From Micromonospora halotolerans (GTDB taxonomy: Bacteria; Actinomycetota; Actinomycetes; Mycobacteriales; Micromonosporaceae), in assembly GCF_032108445.1 (NCBI RefSeq), contig NZ_CP134876.1, positions 5,766,001-5,830,000 of the forward strand: 64,000 bases of DNA. Direction: 5' to 3'. Under the pieces are notes generated by a model. That model searched no databases, was not told where the DNA came from, and was given only the letters and a program-made list of their open reading frames with translations. Shown here piece by piece: positions 8,769 through 18,347 of the stretch (position 1 is the first letter of the stretch; each line of letters starts with the position of its first letter). The position numbers and the translations under genes are program-made.

Positions 8769-9854
8769 TCAGACCCCGGCCATCCGATCCGCCTCGTGCT
8801 TGGTCAGCCCGGACGCCTGGAGCAGCTCGCCGACCACGATGCAGACCTGCGAGGCGACGATCGTCCCGGAGAAGCCGAGCCCCGCGGCCCGGGCCTGGCG
8901 AGCCTCCTCGCCGGCGCGCAACGCCTGGGATCGGGCGATCTCGGGGGTCCGGCCGGCCAGGAAGTCGCGGTGCAGCAGCCGCAGCGCCTGCCCGAAGGTC
9001 TCGACGGCGGCCGGCAGGTCGGCCGGGACCGGCTCCCGGGCCTCGAGCAGCGCCACCACCCGGCGGACCATGTTGCGGCTGTTGGTGAAGGCCAGCTCCA
9101 GGTGCGTGGCGGCGTGCTCGTAGCGGCGCAGCTGGGAGCGGCGCCCCCAGCGCCACGGGGACAGCGACGCCACCTCGGCGGCCGCCGCGACGATCTCGGT
9201 GGTCTGTCTTCGCTCCGCCTCGGCGGACTGCAGGCGCTGCAACGCGTCGTCGGCCCGTCCCGGGTCGCCGTCGGCGAGCGCCTCGGCGGTGACGGTCAAC
9301 TGGTGGGCGAAGAGGTCGAGGCTGGCGCCGGCGGCGCGGTGCACCACCCGGACCGGATTCAGCGGCAGCAGGAGCAGCGCCACCACCACGGCCACCCCGC
9401 CGCCGACCAGCGCGTTGGCCGTCCGCGGCACCGCGAGGTCCGGCCCGCTGGGCTCGACGGTGCCCAGCAGGACGGCGGTGCTGCCGGCCTGCACCATCAC
9501 CGCCCCGCTGCCGCGGAACACCACCGCCGCCGAGATGGCCAGCGCGACGACCAGCCCGGTCTGCACCGGCCCGTTCCCGATCACCTGGATGATCAGGTCG
9601 CCGACGAGCACCCCGAGGATCACCCCGCCGAGCAGTTCGGCGGTGCGGCGTACCCGGTTGCCGATCGCCGCGGCGATGGTGCCGACCGCGGCGGCCGGCG
9701 CGAACAGCGGCTGCGGGTTGTGCAGCAGGGTGTTCGCGACGTACCAGGACAACCCGGCCGCCAGTCCGGCCTGGAGGGCCACGATGAAGTACCGGCGCAG
9801 CCGCTCGTACGCCTCCTGCGCGTGCCGCCGGACCACGGCCACCACGGTGGTCAC
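8769..9854 (-). CDS. FUSC family inner-membrane protein
   Basis: The 361-aa protein has about five to six N-terminal hydrophobic segments (first at RRYFIVALQAGLAAGLSWYV) and a charged, helical cytoplasmic C-terminal half. This is the architecture of FUSC/aromatic-acid-exporter-like proteins. The GTG at 9854 is the first plausible start; the ribosome site is weak. It lies 98 bp downstream of the siderophore reductase gene on the same strand. The transported compound is unknown. Confidence 0.8.
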   Translation of the reverse strand: MTTVVAVVRRHAQEAYERLRRYFIVALQAGLAAGLSWYVANTLLHNPQPLFAPAAAVGTIAAAIGNRVRRTAELLGGVILGVLVGDLIIQVIGNGPVQTGLVVALAISAAVVFRGSGAVMVQAGSTAVLLGTVEPSGPDLAVPRTANALVGGGVAVVVALLLLPLNPVRVVHRAAGASLDLFAHQLTVTAEALADGDPGRADDALQRLQSAEAERRQTTEIVAAAAEVASLSPWRWGRRSQLRRYEHAATHLELAFTNSRNMVRRVVALLEAREPVPADLPAAVETFGQALRLLHRDFLAGRTPEIARSQALRAGEEARQARAAGLGFSGTIVASQVCIVVGELLQASGLTKHEADRMAGV

Positions 9855-9952
9855 GGCGCGTCCCGGCGGTCCGGGCGCCACCGGCGGTACGGCCCGGACG
9901 CGGTCACGCTCACCTCTACCCCGGCGGCGCTCCGGTAGTCCCGGCTGGCCGC

Positions 9953-10789
9953 TCAGGCGCTCGCGGCCTCGGCCCGGAGGTCCTCCTCCGACGCGCCGCG
10001 CCGCCAGTAGCCGGCGAAGGTGACCCGGCGCCGGTCCAGGCCGCGCTCGCCGACCAGGTGCCGCCGGACCGCCCGGACCATGCCGGCCTCGCCGGCGATC
10101 CACGCGTACGGGGCGGCGCCGGGCAGCCGCGCACCGCGCAGCGCGTCGGCCAGCAGGCTGCCGCCCGGTGTGGTCGCGCCCCGGACCAGCCAGGTCACCT
10201 CGGCGCGGGCGGCGCTGGGCAGCGGCTGGATGTCGCCGGCCGCGGGGACCTCGACGAAGGCCCGGACCGGGGTGCCGGCGGGCAGCCAGTCGAGGATCCC
10301 GCCGACGGCCGGCAGGGCGGTCTCGTCGGCGACCAGCAGCACGGTGTCGGCGCCGGTGGGCGGCTGGAAGCGCACGGTGCGCTCGTCGGGCACGGCCGGG
10401 CCGAGCAGCAGCACCCGGTCGCCCGGGCGGGCCCGGCCGGCCCAGCGGGTGGCCGGTCCGGTGTCGCCGTGCCGGACGAAGTCGATGTCCAGCTCGCCGG
10501 CCTCGGGGCGCTGCGCGCGGATCGTGTAGGAGCGCATCACGGCGCGGACGGCCGGGTCCAGGCCGCGCCAGGCCGCGTACCAGTCCTCCCCCGCCTCGAC
10601 CGGGACGACCGGGGTGTCCTGGCCCGGGTGCGGCAGGAAGACCGAGACGCTCTGGTCCCGGCCGCCGCCGGCGAACTCGCCGAGGTCGTCGCCGCCGAAG
10701 GTGACCCGGACCGGGCAGTCGCCCACCGCCCGGGTGGCGACCACCCGGGCGGCGTAGAACCGGTACCGCAGGGCGACGGCGGTGGTCAC
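9953..10789 (-). CDS. Siderophore-interacting (ferric-siderophore reductase) protein
   Basis: The 278-aa protein has an FAD-binding beta-barrel with the RSYTIR motif near residue 85 and a C-terminal NAD(P)H-binding SIP domain ending in FAGYWRRG. Family members reduce ferric siderophores in the cytosol to release iron. The GTG overlaps the stop of the binding-protein gene (GTGA), so both are expressed from the iron-box promoter upstream of 11823. Confidence 0.9.
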   Translation of the reverse strand: MTTAVALRYRFYAARVVATRAVGDCPVRVTFGGDDLGEFAGGGRDQSVSVFLPHPGQDTPVVPVEAGEDWYAAWRGLDPAVRAVMRSYTIRAQRPEAGELDIDFVRHGDTGPATRWAGRARPGDRVLLLGPAVPDERTVRFQPPTGADTVLLVADETALPAVGGILDWLPAGTPVRAFVEVPAAGDIQPLPSAARAEVTWLVRGATTPGGSLLADALRGARLPGAAPYAWIAGEAGMVRAVRRHLVGERGLDRRRVTFAGYWRRGASEEDLRAEAASA

Positions 10790-11823
10790 GCCGTGACCTT
10801 CTTCGCGCCCCGGATGGCGGTGGCCAGGTTCTCCAGCAGTGGGGCGGCGCCGGCGTACGAGAAGCGGGGCACCGCGTCCCACGGCGTGACCTGGTTGGCC
10901 TTGACGGCGGGCAGCTGCGCCCAGGTGGGCTTGCCGGCGAGGTCCTTCGGCTGCAGGGCGGTGGGGCGGTTGTCGAGCAGGATCAGGTCGGCCGGGAACT
11001 TGCCGGTGTTCTCCCAGCTCAGCGCCTCGAAGTAGTCGCCCTGTTCGAGCTTGGTCGGCACCACGATGTCGACGCCGAGTTCGGCGAAGTACATCAGGTC
11101 GGTGCTGACCCTGGGGTTGGAGACGTAGAACAGGTCCGGGCTGCCGGAGGCGGCCATCACCTTGATCCCCGGGTTCGCCTTGACCGCCTGGCGCACCGCG
11201 TCGGCGGCGGCCGTGAACCGGGCCTTCGCGTCGGTGACCTTCTTCGCGCCGAGGTCCGCGCCGAGGGAGCCGGCGAGTTCGGCGTACCGCTCGATCGGCT
11301 TGGTCATCGGCACGCGGGCGGTGGTGATGGCGACGCTCGGCGCCAGCGGGAGGATCTTCGCCTTGCTCTCGTCCGGGACGTACCAGAGCGCGCCCGGGTC
11401 GTACATGTGGGTGACCAGCAGGTCGGGGCGGAGCCCCGCGTACTTCTCCAGGTTGAACTCGCCCCAGGCGTTGCCGAGGATCTCGACCTGCTCGACGTTC
11501 AGGTCGCCGGCCTGCGGCTCCTTGCTGCCGTCGGCCTTCCTGGTCTCGCCGAACACACCGACGATCTGCTTGTCGAGTCCGAAGTCGACCAGGGCGGCGG
11601 CCACCCCGGTGAAGGCGACGATCCGGGACGGTCGGGCGGCGGCGTCGACCTTCTGCTGCCGGTCGTCGGTGAACGACCAGGGGCCGCCGGTCGGGCCGAC
11701 GCTGGTGGCGGCGCCGCCGCCGTCCTTGCCGCAGCCGGCGAGAAGGGCGCCGAGGCCGGCGGCGCCGGCGGCGGCGAGGAGGCCACGGCGGGAGAGCCCG
11801 CGGCGGGACACGATGTCGGGCAT
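10786..11823 (-). CDS. Iron-siderophore ABC transporter substrate-binding lipoprotein
   Basis: The protein has 345 aa. A twin-arginine signal (SRRGLSRRGLL) is followed by a hydrophobic stretch and lipobox LLAGC, so it is a membrane-anchored extracellular receptor. The two-lobed FecB/FepB-like body includes PSRIVAFTGVAAALVDFGL and RPDLLVTHM. The ATG at 11823 gives the natural signal peptide; an upstream start at 11859 is possible but adds 12 residues before it. It is divergent from its permease genes, with an iron box between them. Confidence 0.92.
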   Translation of the reverse strand: MPDIVSRRGLSRRGLLAAAGAAGLGALLAGCGKDGGGAATSVGPTGGPWSFTDDRQQKVDAAARPSRIVAFTGVAAALVDFGLDKQIVGVFGETRKADGSKEPQAGDLNVEQVEILGNAWGEFNLEKYAGLRPDLLVTHMYDPGALWYVPDESKAKILPLAPSVAITTARVPMTKPIERYAELAGSLGADLGAKKVTDAKARFTAAADAVRQAVKANPGIKVMAASGSPDLFYVSNPRVSTDLMYFAELGVDIVVPTKLEQGDYFEALSWENTGKFPADLILLDNRPTALQPKDLAGKPTWAQLPAVKANQVTPWDAVPRFSYAGAAPLLENLATAIRGAKKVTA

Positions 11824-11865
11824 GGCGAAGTCTTTCGATACGGGTCTGCGAACGACCATGGATAG

Positions 11866-11884
11866 CGAGGTTAGGCTAACCTAA
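11866..11884. promoter_or_regulatory. IdeR/DmdR-type iron box
   Basis: The 19-bp site matches the consensus TTAGGTTAGGCTAACCTAA at 17 of 19 positions; only the first two bases differ. It sits 43 bp upstream of the binding-protein ATG and 76 bp upstream of the divergent permease start. It can therefore repress both arms when iron is plentiful. Confidence 0.9.
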
Positions 11885-11959
11885 CCCACATTCCCGTCAA
11901 GGTTCTTCCTGCCCCCGGAGCCCACGCTGACCGTCATCACCCCACCCCGAAGCGGCACC

Positions 11960-12967
11960 GTGGCCGCCCCCGCGCCCGGGCGCCGCCGGCTCCGGGCCGG
12001 CGGGCTCGCCTTCGGCGTGCTGCTGCTCGCCGCGGTGGCCGTGCTCAGCCTCGCCCTCGGCGCCAAGCCGCTCTCCCTCGCCGACGTGTGGCACGGCCTC
12101 ACCGACCCGGCCTCCCCCGAGTACGCCGTGGTGCGCCAGGGACGGTTGCCCCGCACGCTGCTCGGCCTCGCCGCCGGCGCGGCGCTCGGCGTCGCCGGCG
12201 CGGCCATGCAGACGCTGACCCGCAACCCGCTGGCCGACCCCGGCCTGCTCGGCATCAACGCAGGCGCGTCGGCCGCGGTGGCCACCGCCACCGTGCTGCT
12301 CGGCGTCGCCGACCTCGACCACCAGGTCTGGTACGCGCTGCTCGGCGCCGCCGCCGTCACCGTGGCCGTGCACACGATCGCCGGCGGCCGGCAGGCCACC
12401 CCGGCCCGGCTGGCCCTGGCCGGGGCGGCGCTCAACGCGGCCCTCTACTCCTACGTCAGCGCCGTCATGCTGGTCGACAGCACCTCGCTGGAGCGGATGC
12501 GCTTCTGGACCGTCGGCTCCCTCGCCGGGGCGCGCACCGACACCGTGCCGAGCCTGCTGCCCTTCGTCCTGGCCGGGCTGCTGGTCGCCCTGCTGGTGAC
12601 CCGCCCGCTGGCCGCCCTGGCCCTCGGCGACGACTCCGCCCGGGCACTCGGCGCCCGACCCGGCCTGGTCCGGGGCGCGGTGATCGTCGCCGTCACGCTG
12701 CTCTGCGGTGCGGCCACCGCCGCCTGCGGGCCGATCGTCTTCGTCGGGTTGCTCGCCCCGCACGTCGTGCGCGCCCTCACCGGGCCCGACCCCCGCCGGC
12801 TGCTGCCCTGGTGCGCGGTGTTCGCGCCGGTGCTGCTGCTCGCCGCCGACGTGGCCGGCCGGCTGCTGGGCCGCCCCGGCGAACTCCAGGTGGGCCTGGT
12901 CACCGCCGTGCTCGGCGGGCCGCTCTTCCTGCACCTGGTCCGCCGCGGACGGGTGGGCCGGCTGTGA
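11960..12967 (+). CDS. FecCD-family siderophore permease, first subunit
   Basis: The 335-aa permease has about nine to ten hydrophobic helices and the family motif [16 protein letters not shown] near residue 90. It forms a heterodimeric importer channel with the next gene product. The GTG at 11960 has only a weak ribosome site; no better start is visible. The stop overlaps the next start (GTGA). Confidence 0.9.
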   Translation: MAAPAPGRRRLRAGGLAFGVLLLAAVAVLSLALGAKPLSLADVWHGLTDPASPEYAVVRQGRLPRTLLGLAAGAALGVAGAAMQTLTRNPLADPGLLGINAGASAAVATATVLLGVADLDHQVWYALLGAAAVTVAVHTIAGGRQATPARLALAGAALNAALYSYVSAVMLVDSTSLERMRFWTVGSLAGARTDTVPSLLPFVLAGLLVALLVTRPLAALALGDDSARALGARPGLVRGAVIVAVTLLCGAATAACGPIVFVGLLAPHVVRALTGPDPRRLLPWCAVFAPVLLLAADVAGRLLGRPGELQVGLVTAVLGGPLFLHLVRRGRVGRL

Positions 12968-13989
12968 TCGTGCTGCGCCTCCCCGGCGGGCTGTCGCTGC
13001 GCCTGCGCCCCCGCGCCCTCGTCGTCGGCCTGGCCGGCACGCTGCTCGCCCTCGCCCTCGCCGTGCTGGCCGTCGGCGCCGGCGACTACCCGATCGCCCC
13101 CGCCGACGTGCTGCGCGTGCTGGCCGGCGGCGGCAGCCCCGCCGACGGGTTCATCGTCACCGAGCTGCGGCTGCCCCGGCTCTCCACGGCCCTGGCGGCC
13201 GGCGCCGCCCTCGGGCTGGCCGGCGCGGTCTTCCAGTCCCTGACCCGCAACGCGCTGGGCAGCCCGGACGTGCTCGGGGTCACCTCCGGCGCGGCCACCG
13301 GCGCGCTGACCGTGGTGGTGGCCGGCGGCGGCAGCGCCGCGCTGGCCGGAGCCGCGGCCGCCGGCGGACTGGCCACCGGCCTGCTGCTCTACGCGCTGGC
13401 CGGCCGGCACGGCGTCGGCGGGCACCGGCTCGTGCTCGTGGGCATCGGCGTCACCGCCGTCCTCACCGGCGTCAACGGCTGGCTGCTCACCCGCGCCCCG
13501 CTCATGGACGCCGCCCGCGCCGCCCTGTGGATCACCGGCAGCCTGGACGGGCGGGGCTGGGCGAACGCGCTGCCGGTGCTCGGCGCGCTGGCGGTGCTGC
13601 TGCCCGCCGTGCTGCTCGCCCGCGCCCCCGCGCTGCGGCTGCTGGAGATGGGCGACGACTCCGCGGCCAGCCTCGGCGTGTCGGTACGCCGGGTCCGGAC
13701 GGCCGCGCTCGGCTCGGCCGTGCTGCTGGTGTCGGTCGCCGCGGCGGCCGCCGGGCCGGTGTCGTTCCTGGCGCTGACCGCGCCGCACCTGGCCCGGCGG
13801 CTCACCCGCGCCCCCGGGCCGAACCTGCTGCCCTCGGCGGTCGTCGGCGCGGCCCTGCTGCTCGCCGCCGACCAGCTCGCCCAGCACGCGGTGGCCGGGC
13901 GGCAACTGCCCGTCGGCGTGGTCACCGGCGTGCTCGGCGGCGGCTACCTGGCCTGGCTGCTCGCCGGCGAACGCGGGGGCCGGCGATGA
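12964..13989 (+). CDS. FecCD-family siderophore permease, second subunit
   Basis: The 341-aa partner permease carries the corresponding motif [16 protein letters not shown] near residue 95 and a [17 protein letters not shown] segment near the C-terminus. The GTG start overlaps the stop of the first permease gene. The stop in turn overlaps a possible ATG of the ATPase gene at 13986. Confidence 0.9.
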   Translation: MIVLRLPGGLSLRLRPRALVVGLAGTLLALALAVLAVGAGDYPIAPADVLRVLAGGGSPADGFIVTELRLPRLSTALAAGAALGLAGAVFQSLTRNALGSPDVLGVTSGAATGALTVVVAGGGSAALAGAAAAGGLATGLLLYALAGRHGVGGHRLVLVGIGVTAVLTGVNGWLLTRAPLMDAARAALWITGSLDGRGWANALPVLGALAVLLPAVLLARAPALRLLEMGDDSAASLGVSVRRVRTAALGSAVLLVSVAAAAAGPVSFLALTAPHLARRLTRAPGPNLLPSAVVGAALLLAADQLAQHAVAGRQLPVGVVTGVLGGGYLAWLLAGERGGRR

Positions 13990-14015
13990 CCGGCCCCGAC
14001 GAGAAGGGAACCCTG

Positions 14016-14858
14016 ATGCGGCCCGACACCCCCCGGCTGGTCGGCGAGGCGCTGACCCTCGGCTACGACCGGCGCACCGTCGCCGAGGACCTCACGGTCG
14101 CCGTCCCCGACGGGTCCTTCACCGTGATCATCGGCCCGAACGCGTGCGGCAAGTCGACGCTGCTGCGCGCCCTGGCCCGGCTGCTGCGCCCGGCCCGGGG
14201 CACGGTGCTGCTCGACGGCGCCGACATCCACCGCCGGCCGGCCCGCCAGGTGGCCCGTACCCTCGGGCTGCTCCCGCAGTCGGCGGTGGCCCCGGACGGG
14301 CTGACGGTGGCCGAGCTGGTGTCCCGCGGCCGTTACCCGCACCAGGGCCTGCTGCGGCAGTGGTCCCGCGAGGACGAACGGGTGGTCGACCGGGCGATGG
14401 CCGACACCGGCGTGGCGGACCTGGCCGACCGGCCGGTCGACGAGCTGTCCGGCGGGCAGCGGCAGCGGGTCTGGATCGCCATGGCGCTGGCCCAGCAGAC
14501 GCCGCTGCTGCTGCTCGACGAGCCGACCACCTACCTGGACATCGCCCACCAGGTCGAGGTGCTGGACCTCTGCGCCCGGCTGCACGAGGAGCAGGGCCGC
14601 ACCCTGGTGGCGGTGTTGCACGACCTGCACCAGGCCGCCCGGTACGCCACCCACCTGGTGGCCATGCGCGACGGGCGGGTGGTCGCCGCCGGGGACCCGC
14701 GACGGATCGTCACCACCGAGCTGGTCGAGGAGGTGTTCGGCCTGCCCTGCCGGATCATCGAGGACCCGGAGACCGGCACTCCACTGGTGCTGCCGGTGGT
14801 CCGCCGCTCTTGCGCCGACGGAAAGACCGCCCCCGCCGTCCCCGGAGGGCGGTGCTGA
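14016..14858 (+). CDS. Siderophore ABC transporter ATP-binding protein (FecE-like)
   Basis: The 280-aa ATPase has Walker [10 protein letters not shown], signature [10 protein letters not shown], Walker [13 protein letters not shown] and the switch histidine in [10 protein letters not shown]. Note Cys in place of the usual Gly/Ala in the Walker A loop, which is frequent in this subfamily. The ATG at 14016 is chosen because GAGAAGGGA lies 7-15 bases upstream; an ATG at 13986 overlapping the permease stop is the alternative. It completes the iron-siderophore importer. Confidence 0.9.
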   Translation: MRPDTPRLVGEALTLGYDRRTVAEDLTVAVPDGSFTVIIGPNACGKSTLLRALARLLRPARGTVLLDGADIHRRPARQVARTLGLLPQSAVAPDGLTVAELVSRGRYPHQGLLRQWSREDERVVDRAMADTGVADLADRPVDELSGGQRQRVWIAMALAQQTPLLLLDEPTTYLDIAHQVEVLDLCARLHEEQGRTLVAVLHDLHQAARYATHLVAMRDGRVVAAGDPRRIVTTELVEEVFGLPCRIIEDPETGTPLVLPVVRRSCADGKTAPAVPGGRC

Positions 14859-15063
14859 TCGAGGACCCGCCCGGACCGACGCCCGACGTTGGTGCGGCCG
14901 ATCGCCGGGTAAGCGAGCCGGGACCGCGAACCGCCACACCAGAAAGTGGCGAGACGGACGACAGCGGCCAGAGGGTGCGGCGACGCCGTCACCGGCACAA
15001 TCGGCCGGCGACCCGGCGGACGCCGACCGGGTCCCCGTTCGTCCGCCGACCGAAGGAGGAACG

Positions 15064-15282
15064 ATGGCCCGCGATCCCGCCCAGATGAAGACCGGTGAGC
15101 TGCGCAAGCAGGCGGAACGCGCCGGAATGCGCAACGTCGACCAGATGAACAAGGGTGAGATGATCCGGAAACTCGGTGGCTCGGCCAACGCCAACCAGGG
15201 CGGCGGCCAGCGGCAGAAGGACCCGCACCCGAAGGGGACCAACCCGAAGGACTACAAGAACGTGCCCGGCAACCAGACCTGA
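15064..15282 (+). CDS. Small Rho-N-terminal-like DNA/RNA-binding protein
   Basis: The 72-aa basic protein contains a SAP/Rho N-terminal-like helix pair (MKTGELRKQAERAGMRNVDQ followed by MNKGEMIRKLG) and a glycine-, lysine- and proline-rich tail. Similar small proteins are common in actinomycetes; a nucleic-acid-binding role is inferred. An excellent AAGGAGG ribosome site precedes the ATG. It is a single gene closed by a strong hairpin. Confidence 0.75.
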   Translation: MARDPAQMKTGELRKQAERAGMRNVDQMNKGEMIRKLGGSANANQGGGQRQKDPHPKGTNPKDYKNVPGNQT

Positions 15283-15289
15283 CCACCAG

Positions 15290-15336
15290 CCGACGCCTGG
15301 TGCCCCGCCCGTCCCGGGTGGGGCACCAGGCGTCGG
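15290..15336 (+). terminator. Strong hairpin terminator
   Basis: A perfect 17-bp inverted repeat (15290-15306 with 15320-15336) has further pairing inside its 13-base loop (15308-15311 with 15315-15318). It starts 8 bases after the stop of the small Rho-like gene and insulates the hydrogenase operon that follows. Confidence 0.82.
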
Positions 15337-15468
15337 TTCACCCGGTCCGGTGAGTGCGTTCGTCACCTACCGGCGGCGCGCACTTACGGTCGCGCGACGG
15401 GACGGGGTAGACCGGGGTGATCGCTTGCCGGAGCGGTTTCCTGCGTGCCCTGAAGGGGGTCGACCACC

Positions 15469-16881
15469 GTGCGGACCGATCGCCCCAGCCCCCGTCTCGA
15501 CGGCGCCGAGGCGGTCGCGGACGCCATCCTGTACGAGGGCTACCTGCTCTACCCCTATCGACGATCGTCGGGCAAGAACCGAGTCCGCTGGCAGTTCGGG
15601 GTCCTGGTGCCCCCTGCCTGGGCAGCGGCGCACGGCCTGGTCGACAGCGGCGTGGCGGGCTCGGCGGAATCGCCGTGGCAGCAGACCACGTGCCTGCTGG
15701 AGGCGTCGGACACCGCGTGCGTCCGGATCCGGTTGCGGTTCCTGCACCTGCAACGCAAGGTGGCCGAGAGGCGGGCGGCCGACGGCGGGTACCGGCCGGT
15801 CGACCGGATCGAGGTCGGCGGCCGCACGGAGCTCAGCTTCGACGAGGCGGTGCCGCGGGAGTTCGACATCGAGGCGTCGGTCGGCGACCTGCGGCACGGC
15901 CGCCACCTCGACGTCCGGGTGCCGGGCGGGGAGGACGTCGAGGCGCTGGTCGACGGCCGCGGCGAGCCGGTCGGGCGGGTGGTTCGCCGGCGATGGCCGT
16001 TGTCCGCCTCGGTCACCGCCACCGCCGTCCCGTGTGAGGCGCCGTTCCGCCTGCTGCGGCTAGAGATCCGGGTTGAGAACACGGACCGGACGACCGCGCC
16101 GGACAGCCCGCGGGACGAGGCGCTGCGCTGCTGCCTGCTCGCGGCCCACACGCTGGCCGCCGTCAGCCGGGGGCGCTTCCTGTCCCTGCTCGACCCGCCG
16201 GAGTGGGCGGCGCACGCCGCACGGGGGTGCCGCAACGTGCACACGTTTCCGGTCCTCGCCGGCGAGCCCGACACGGCCGACGTGCTGCTCTCGTCACCCA
16301 TCATCCTCTACGACCACCCACGGATCGCGCCGGAAAGCCCCGGCGACCTGCACGACGCGACCGAGATCGACGAGATCCTCTCGCTGCGTACGCTCACACT
16401 GTCCGACGCCGAGAAACGGGAGGCCCGAGCCACCGACCCCCGTGCCGCCGCGATCCTCGACCGGGTCGACGCGATGCCGCCCGAGATGCTCGAACGGCTG
16501 CACGGGGCGATTCGGGCCTTGGAGCCCGTACGCCGGGGCGGCGACGCCGCCACCGATCCGGAACCGTCGTGGTGGGCGCCCGACACCGACGCGGGGGGCG
16601 CGCCGGACACCGAAACGGTCGTGGTCGGGAGCACCGTGCTGGCGCGGGGTAGCCGGGTCCGGTTACGGCCGCGGCGGCGCGGCACGGACGCGCACGACAT
16701 GTTCCTGGAGGGCCGGACCGCCCGGGTGGAGCAGGTGCTGCTCGACGTGGACGGCACGCGGTTCCTGGCGGTGACGGTGGACGACGACCCGGGCGCGGAG
16801 TTGCACCAGTGGTACGGCCGGCTGCGCCACTTCCGGCCGGAAGAGGTGGAGCCGTTGTCCGGAGAGGTGGCAGCGCCGTGA
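15469..16881 (+). CDS. Conserved protein of group 1h hydrogenase operons, function unknown
   Basis: This 470-aa soluble protein is the first gene of the hydrogenase operon. It has a long N-terminal region (residues 1-360, with a mixed alpha/beta pattern), a DAMPPEMLERLHGAI helix, a low-complexity acidic linker, and a C-terminal ~85-residue block. That block resembles a small beta-barrel (RVRLRPRRRGTDAHDM, then DDDPGAELHQWYGR). I recall similar proteins beside actinobacterial group 1h hydrogenases, without assigned function. The GTG is preceded by AAGGGGG. The stop overlaps the protease start (GTGA), tying it to maturation genes. Confidence 0.75.
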   Translation: MRTDRPSPRLDGAEAVADAILYEGYLLYPYRRSSGKNRVRWQFGVLVPPAWAAAHGLVDSGVAGSAESPWQQTTCLLEASDTACVRIRLRFLHLQRKVAERRAADGGYRPVDRIEVGGRTELSFDEAVPREFDIEASVGDLRHGRHLDVRVPGGEDVEALVDGRGEPVGRVVRRRWPLSASVTATAVPCEAPFRLLRLEIRVENTDRTTAPDSPRDEALRCCLLAAHTLAAVSRGRFLSLLDPPEWAAHAARGCRNVHTFPVLAGEPDTADVLLSSPIILYDHPRIAPESPGDLHDATEIDEILSLRTLTLSDAEKREARATDPRAAAILDRVDAMPPEMLERLHGAIRALEPVRRGGDAATDPEPSWWAPDTDAGGAPDTETVVVGSTVLARGSRVRLRPRRRGTDAHDMFLEGRTARVEQVLLDVDGTRFLAVTVDDDPGAELHQWYGRLRHFRPEEVEPLSGEVAAP

Positions 16882-17459
16882 GCGGCCCCGACGGCGGACG
16901 GATCCTGGTCGCCGGCATCGGCAACATCTTCCTCGGCGATGACGCGTTCGGTGTCGAGGTCGCCCGACGCCTCCGGGACGAGGTCCTCCCACCGGGGGTG
17001 GATGTGTCCGATTACGGCATCCGCGGAATGCATCTGGCCTACGATCTGCTGGACGGCCGCCACGACGTGCTGGTCCTGGTGGACGCGTTGCCGCTGGACG
17101 AGCCACCCGGGACGTTGGCCGTCATCCAGGTGGACCTCGACGACCCGGGCTGGACACTGCGCCCGGCCGACGTGCTGGAGGCGCCGGCCGCCGACGCCCA
17201 CGGCATGGACCCGGAGTCGGTGCTGCGGCTGCTGCGCAGCCTGGGCGGCACGGTCGACCGGGTGTTGGTGGTGGGTTGCCAGCCCGCCGTCCTGGACGAG
17301 TGCATGGGGCTGTCAGCTCCGGTGGCGGCCGCGATCGACGAGGCGGTCCGGATGGTGGTCGGGGTCGCACAGGAGGAAGCCACGCAACTCCCCGCTGGTC
17401 AAGCGGCAGGAGAGCCCGCAGCGAGCGGCAGCCGAGAGGGGGTGGGCGCCGATGCATGA
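16878..17459 (+). CDS. Hydrogenase maturation protease
   Basis: The 193-aa endopeptidase of the HycI/HyaD/HoxW family cleaves the C-terminal extension of the large subunit after nickel insertion. It has GIGNIFLGDDAFGVEVARRL near residue 15, whose acidic residue binds nickel, and Asp in LVLVDALP. The histidine of DAHGMDPESVL (near residue 90) is the likely metal ligand. The GTG overlaps the preceding stop. The last 30 residues (QLPAGQAAGEP...) are a poorly conserved tail that overlaps hypA by 8 bp. Confidence 0.9.
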   Translation: MSGPDGGRILVAGIGNIFLGDDAFGVEVARRLRDEVLPPGVDVSDYGIRGMHLAYDLLDGRHDVLVLVDALPLDEPPGTLAVIQVDLDDPGWTLRPADVLEAPAADAHGMDPESVLRLLRSLGGTVDRVLVVGCQPAVLDECMGLSAPVAAAIDEAVRMVVGVAQEEATQLPAGQAAGEPAASGSREGVGADA

Positions 17460-17808
17460 GACCGGCCTGTCCGAGGCGATCGTGGCGGCGGCGGTACGCC
17501 GGGCCGCCGGGCGGAGGGTCACCGGCCTGCGGGTGCGGATCGGCGGCCACGCCATCGACCCCGATGTCGTCACGCAGGGCATCCAGGTGGCCGCGGCCGG
17601 CACGGTCGTCGCGGACTCCGCGGTCGACCTGGTACTGGAGCCGATGACCGTGCAGTGCCACGAGTGCGGCGGGAGCGAACCGATTCGCGACCACCTGGCG
17701 ATGGTGGCCTGTCCGCGGTGCGGTGGCGTCGATATCGAGGTCAGCGGCAACGACGACGTCGTACTGGAGTCCATCACGGTGGACAGCCGCACGTTGGGAG
17801 CGGTCTGA
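17452..17808 (+). CDS. hypA: HypA, hydrogenase nickel-insertion metallochaperone
   Basis: The 118-aa protein starts with M-H-E, the nickel-binding N-terminus of HypA. It has the structural zinc site formed by CHEC (near residue 66) and CPRC (near 86). HypA normally delivers nickel to the large subunit together with the GTPase HypB; no hypB is present in this window. The ATG lies inside the end of the protease gene (8-bp overlap), and the stop overlaps the hemerythrin start (TGATG). Confidence 0.93.
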   Translation: MHETGLSEAIVAAAVRRAAGRRVTGLRVRIGGHAIDPDVVTQGIQVAAAGTVVADSAVDLVLEPMTVQCHECGGSEPIRDHLAMVACPRCGGVDIEVSGNDDVVLESITVDSRTLGAV

Positions 17809-18347
17809 TGGACGCCACCGAGTTGCTGCGGCACGACCACCGCGTGGTGGAACAGCTCTTTCGGGACTACCGGGCGGCGGAATCGGACGCGCAGCGCCGC
17901 GGCGTCGTGGAGGTCCTCGTCCGCGAGCTGTCGAAGCACGCCGCGCTCGAGGAGATTCTCTTCTATCCGTTCGCCGCAAAGGTGTTGGCGGACGGGCAGG
18001 TCGACAGGCACCTCGCCGGGCATCGGCCCGTCAAGGAGTTGCTCGTTGAACTGGACCGCTGCCGGACCGGCGATCGCGCGCAGGACCAGCTGATGCAGCG
18101 GCTGGCTTCCGCCGTCGCTCGGCATGTGCAGGACGACGAGAACGAGCTCATGCCGCTGTTGTGCGCCCGGGCCGACGAGCAGGCCCTCCGCGAGCTGGGC
18201 CAGGAGATCGACCAGGGCAAGCAGCGGGCCCCGACGCGCCCGCACCCGCACGCGCCGGACAAGCCCCCGGCGCTGGCCCTCGCGGCGCCGCTGGCGGCCA
18301 TCTACGACCGGCTGCGGGATCGGATGCAAGGGAGGCCACGCACATGA
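17808..18347 (+). CDS. Hemerythrin HHE-domain protein
   Basis: The protein has 179 aa. Residues 1-130 form an HHE cation-binding four-helix bundle with ligands in LLRHDHRVVEQ, SKHAALEEILFYP, LAGHRPVKEL and ARHVQDDENELMP. The C-terminal ~45 residues are proline/alanine-rich. Hemerythrins bind oxygen or iron; placed between hypA and hhyS it could protect hydrogenase assembly from oxygen or buffer iron, but this is inference. GGGAG precedes the ATG, and the gene overlaps both neighbours by one to four bases. Confidence 0.85.
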   Translation: MDATELLRHDHRVVEQLFRDYRAAESDAQRRGVVEVLVRELSKHAALEEILFYPFAAKVLADGQVDRHLAGHRPVKELLVELDRCRTGDRAQDQLMQRLASAVARHVQDDENELMPLLCARADEQALRELGQEIDQGKQRAPTRPHPHAPDKPPALALAAPLAAIYDRLRDRMQGRPRT

